This document shows, one piece after another, positions 10,559 to 13,017 of a stretch of DNA of 13,017 nucleotides. A model generated the notes under the pieces. It saw only the letters and a program-made list of their open reading frames with translations, searched no databases and was not told the DNA's origin. The translations under genes and the position numbers were made by a program. How positions within the stretch are numbered: the stretch's first letter is position 1; the number at the start of each line of letters is the position of its first letter. Origin of the DNA: CAZNJQ01 sp964573545 (GTDB lineage: Bacteria > Patescibacteriota > Minisyncoccia > Phycocordibacterales > UBA2135); NCBI GenBank assembly GCA_964573545.1, contig CAZNJQ010000020.1:1-13017 (forward strand). The letters run 5' to 3'.

Positions 10559-13017
10559 ATGCCCAAAAAAGAGGAAAATAACAAAGAGGAACGCATTAGA
10601 GAGACGATCCATCTCCGCAACATAAGCACGGAGATGAAAGATTCGTACCTTGATTACGCGATGTCCGTCATCACATCCCGCGCGCTTCCCGATGTGCGTG
10701 ACGGGTTGAAACCCGTCCATCGGAGAATTCTCTACGCCATGGCCGACATGGGGCTTACCCATACGGCGAAATTCAGGAAGTCCGCCGCAGTCGTGGGAGA
10801 CGTGATGGGTAAATACCATCCGCACGGAGACTTGGCGCTTTATGATGCACTCACAAAAATGGCGCAGGATTTTTCTTATCGCTACCCGCTTATTTTAGGC
10901 CAGGGAAATTTCGGTTCCGTCGACGGGGATTCTCCTGCCGCAATGCGGTACACCGAAGCGAAGATGTCGCGCGTCGCCGGAGAACTTCTTCGCGATATCG
11001 AAAAAGAAACTGTCGAGTGGCGTCCGAACTATGACGGGACAAAGAAAGAGCCGGCGGTTCTCCCGGCCGCAGTGCCGAATGTTCTTTTGAACGGAACCTT
11101 GGGCATCGCTGTCGGAATGGCGACGAATATGCCGCCGCACAACCTGGGCGAAGTCGTCGACGCGACCATCCACCTTATCGACAACCCGAAGGGGACCGCT
11201 GACGAGCTGCTTGCGTATGTGCAGGGGCCGGATTTCCCGACGGGGGGCGTCATATTCAACCAAAAAGACATCGCGCATGCGTACGCCTCCGGACGGGGAG
11301 GCGTCGTTCTCCGCGGCGAAGCGGAAATAACGGAAGGGAAGGGGGGCGTGTCGCAAATCATTGCACATTCTATCCCGTACCGCGTGAACAAATCGGAGCT
11401 TATCATGCGCATCGCCGAACTTGTTAAAGAAAAGAAAGTCGAGGGCATCAAAGCGCTTCGCGACGAATCTGCGCGCGGCGAGACACGTATCGCGATCGAC
11501 CTCAAATCCGGTGCATATCCGCAGAAGATATTGAATTATCTGTACAAACACACCGACCTTGAGACAACATTCCATTTCAACATGTTGGCGCTTGTCGAAG
11601 GCGTGCCGCAGACGCTCTCTCTGAAGTCGATTCTTGAAGAATTTATCGCGCATCGCCGGGAAGTCGTGCGCCGGAGAAGCGTTTTTGATCTTGCGCGCGC
11701 GGAAGAGCGGGCTCATATATTGACGGGCCTTAAGAAGGCGCTCGACCATATCGATGTGGTGATACGGACGATAAAGAAATCAAAAGATGCGGCCACTGCC
11801 CATAAAAATTTGATGAGCGAATTCAAGTTCTCGCACGCTCAGGCGTCTGCGATACTTGAGATGAAACTCCAGAAGCTGGCTGGTCTTGAGCGGCAGGCGA
11901 TCGAAGATGAACTCAAAGAAAAGAAACAGCTTATTGCGGACTTGAAAGAGCTTATTGGAAGCCCCAAGAAGATTTCCGACGTCATCAAAAAAGAACTCAC
12001 AGACATTAAAAAAACATACGGCGATCCGCGGCGGACGAGGGTCGTGAAGGGCGGGGTAAAAAACATTTCCGAAGAAGATATCATCCCCGATGAAGAGACG
12101 GTGCTTGTGCTTACCGGTGGCGGATATATAAAACGCACAAACCCGTCTGAGTTCAAGGCGCAGAAGCGCGGCGGCGTGGGCGTTGTCGACCTGAACACGA
12201 AAGAAGAAGATTTTGTGACGACATTTCTCACCGCAACGACACATAACGATGTCTTGTTCTTCACGAATAAGGGAAAAGCGTACCAGACGAAGATGTACGA
12301 AATTCCGGAGGGTAAGCGCGCGACGCGCGGAAAGTCCATCATGAATTTCCTGCCGCTCGCCCAGGGTGAGACGGTGACATCTGTCCTCGCGATGCCAAAG
12401 GAAGCGAAGGCGGCTGAAGGGCTTTCCATCACCATGGTGACGACGGGCGGCGTCGCGAAGAAAGTGTCGGCACAGAGCTTCGCGCTCGTGCGGCGGAGCG
12501 GGATTCTTGCCATCAAATTGAAAGGCGATGATACGTTGTTCGCGTCATTTCTTACGGAGAAAGACGACGATGTCGTCTGTGTGACCGCGGGAGGGCAGGC
12601 AATCCGGTTTAGGGCGCGCGATGTCCGCGAGATGGGGCGCACGGCGGGAGGTGTCCGCGGCATGAGGCTCAGGAAAGGAGACCGCATCATCAGCGCGGAT
12701 GTGGCGAAAAAAACGCATAAAAATCCGCATCTTCTCACGATGAGCGAATATGGTTTCGGAAAACGGACCGCGCTTCACGAATATAAAGTACAAGGGCGCG
12801 GTGGTTCCGGCATCAAGACCGCAAAAGTGACGGGGAAGACGGGGTCTCTTGTCGTTGCGAAGGTGGTGACGGACGACGATTTGGAAATCATCGCAATGTC
12901 GAAATTGAGCAATGTCATCCGGCTCGCGCTTAAGGAAGTTCCCGCATTGGGCAGGCAGACGCAGGGCGTGCGTATCATGCGGCTTCGGGAGAAAGACACC
13001 ATCGCCGCGTTTATTTG
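10559..13017 (+). CDS. gyrA: DNA gyrase subunit A, 3' end cut by window edge
   Basis: Type IIA topoisomerase subunit that cuts and rejoins DNA while, with GyrB, introducing negative supercoils. The frame is open from ATG at 10559 to the edge: 819 full codons, so only a short tail is missing. Visible: SYLDYAMSVITSRALPDVRDGLKPVHRRIL (29-58), KYHPHGD (85-91), the catalytic tyrosine Tyr131 in AAMRYTEAK, GIAVGMATNMPPHN (182-195), the coiled-coil tower (about 360-480) and the C-terminal beta-pinwheel with a GyrA box QKRGGVG (535-541), which argues for gyrase rather than topoisomerase IV ParC. The residue equivalent to E. coli Ser83 is Leu92 (HGDLALYD), while the equivalent of Asp87 is kept (Asp96). 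ATG lies in A/T-rich sequence with no Shine-Dalgarno, 98 bp after the small membrane protein. Confidence 0.96.
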   Translation, partial: MPKKEENNKEERIRETIHLRNISTEMKDSYLDYAMSVITSRALPDVRDGLKPVHRRILYAMADMGLTHTAKFRKSAAVVGDVMGKYHPHGDLALYDALTKMAQDFSYRYPLILGQGNFGSVDGDSPAAMRYTEAKMSRVAGELLRDIEKETVEWRPNYDGTKKEPAVLPAAVPNVLLNGTLGIAVGMATNMPPHNLGEVVDATIHLIDNPKGTADELLAYVQGPDFPTGGVIFNQKDIAHAYASGRGGVVLRGEAEITEGKGGVSQIIAHSIPYRVNKSELIMRIAELVKEKKVEGIKALRDESARGETRIAIDLKSGAYPQKILNYLYKHTDLETTFHFNMLALVEGVPQTLSLKSILEEFIAHRREVVRRRSVFDLARAEERAHILTGLKKALDHIDVVIRTIKKSKDAATAHKNLMSEFKFSHAQASAILEMKLQKLAGLERQAIEDELKEKKQLIADLKELIGSPKKISDVIKKELTDIKKTYGDPRRTRVVKGGVKNISEEDIIPDEETVLVLTGGGYIKRTNPSEFKAQKRGGVGVVDLNTKEEDFVTTFLTATTHNDVLFFTNKGKAYQTKMYEIPEGKRATRGKSIMNFLPLAQGETVTSVLAMPKEAKAAEGLSITMVTTGGVAKKVSAQSFALVRRSGILAIKLKGDDTLFASFLTEKDDDVVCVTAGGQAIRFRARDVREMGRTAGGVRGMRLRKGDRIISADVAKKTHKNPHLLTMSEYGFGKRTALHEYKVQGRGGSGIKTAKVTGKTGSLVVAKVVTDDDLEIIAMSKLSNVIRLALKEVPALGRQTQGVRIMRLREKDTIAAFI

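Overview
The window looks like chromosome from an ultra-small, reduced-genome bacterium of the Candidate Phyla Radiation (Patescibacteria), most likely a Parcubacteria-type lineage. This is inferred from the protein sequences: the elongated bS21, the compact FtsA/FtsZ pair, a metallo-beta-lactamase-fold protein without its metal ligands next to a small membrane protein and gyrA, and start codons that mostly lack a visible Shine-Dalgarno sequence. No search could be run. Nearly all genes are housekeeping genes. I see no CRISPR array, transposase, prophage or defence cassette.

Layout. At the left edge a plus-strand gene ends (probable last residues of lepA) and shares a bidirectional terminator (63-96) with ftsZ. 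From 130 to 5642 everything is on the minus strand, read right to left: lepB (signal peptidase I) and hisS, then rpsU, ybeY, ftsA and ftsZ (ribosome function and the division ring). A 163-bp nested inverted repeat sits between hisS and rpsU. A divergent promoter region separates lepB from pth (plus). pth converges on rpsA (minus, four S1 domains) across a strong shared hairpin terminator. rpsA has a long leader with a consensus-like promoter, a tandem 15-bp repeat and a seven-codon upstream ORF. A plus-strand HAD-IIB phosphatase resembling eukaryotic phosphomannomutase follows; it is visibly more A/T-rich than its neighbours.

The most unusual part is 8832-9552, about 720 bp with no conventional gene. 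It holds a minus-strand promoter with perfect -35 and -10 hexamers, a 36-codon ORF behind a perfect AGGAGG, a run of stable hairpins, terminators facing both ways, and a plus-strand promoter with a perfect 13-bp dyad built into it. That last promoter drives the degenerate MBL-fold gene, which is followed by a small membrane protein and gyrA; gyrA runs off the right edge.

How it works together: the genes cover translation (rpsU, rpsA, hisS, pth, ybeY, lepA), division (ftsA, ftsZ), secretion (lepB) and DNA topology (gyrA). A recurring theme is a -10 hexamer lying only 6-9 bases before the ATG (rpsU, lepB, pth, MBL gene), which suggests leaderless transcripts. The two clear Shine-Dalgarno sequences belong to tiny ORFs.
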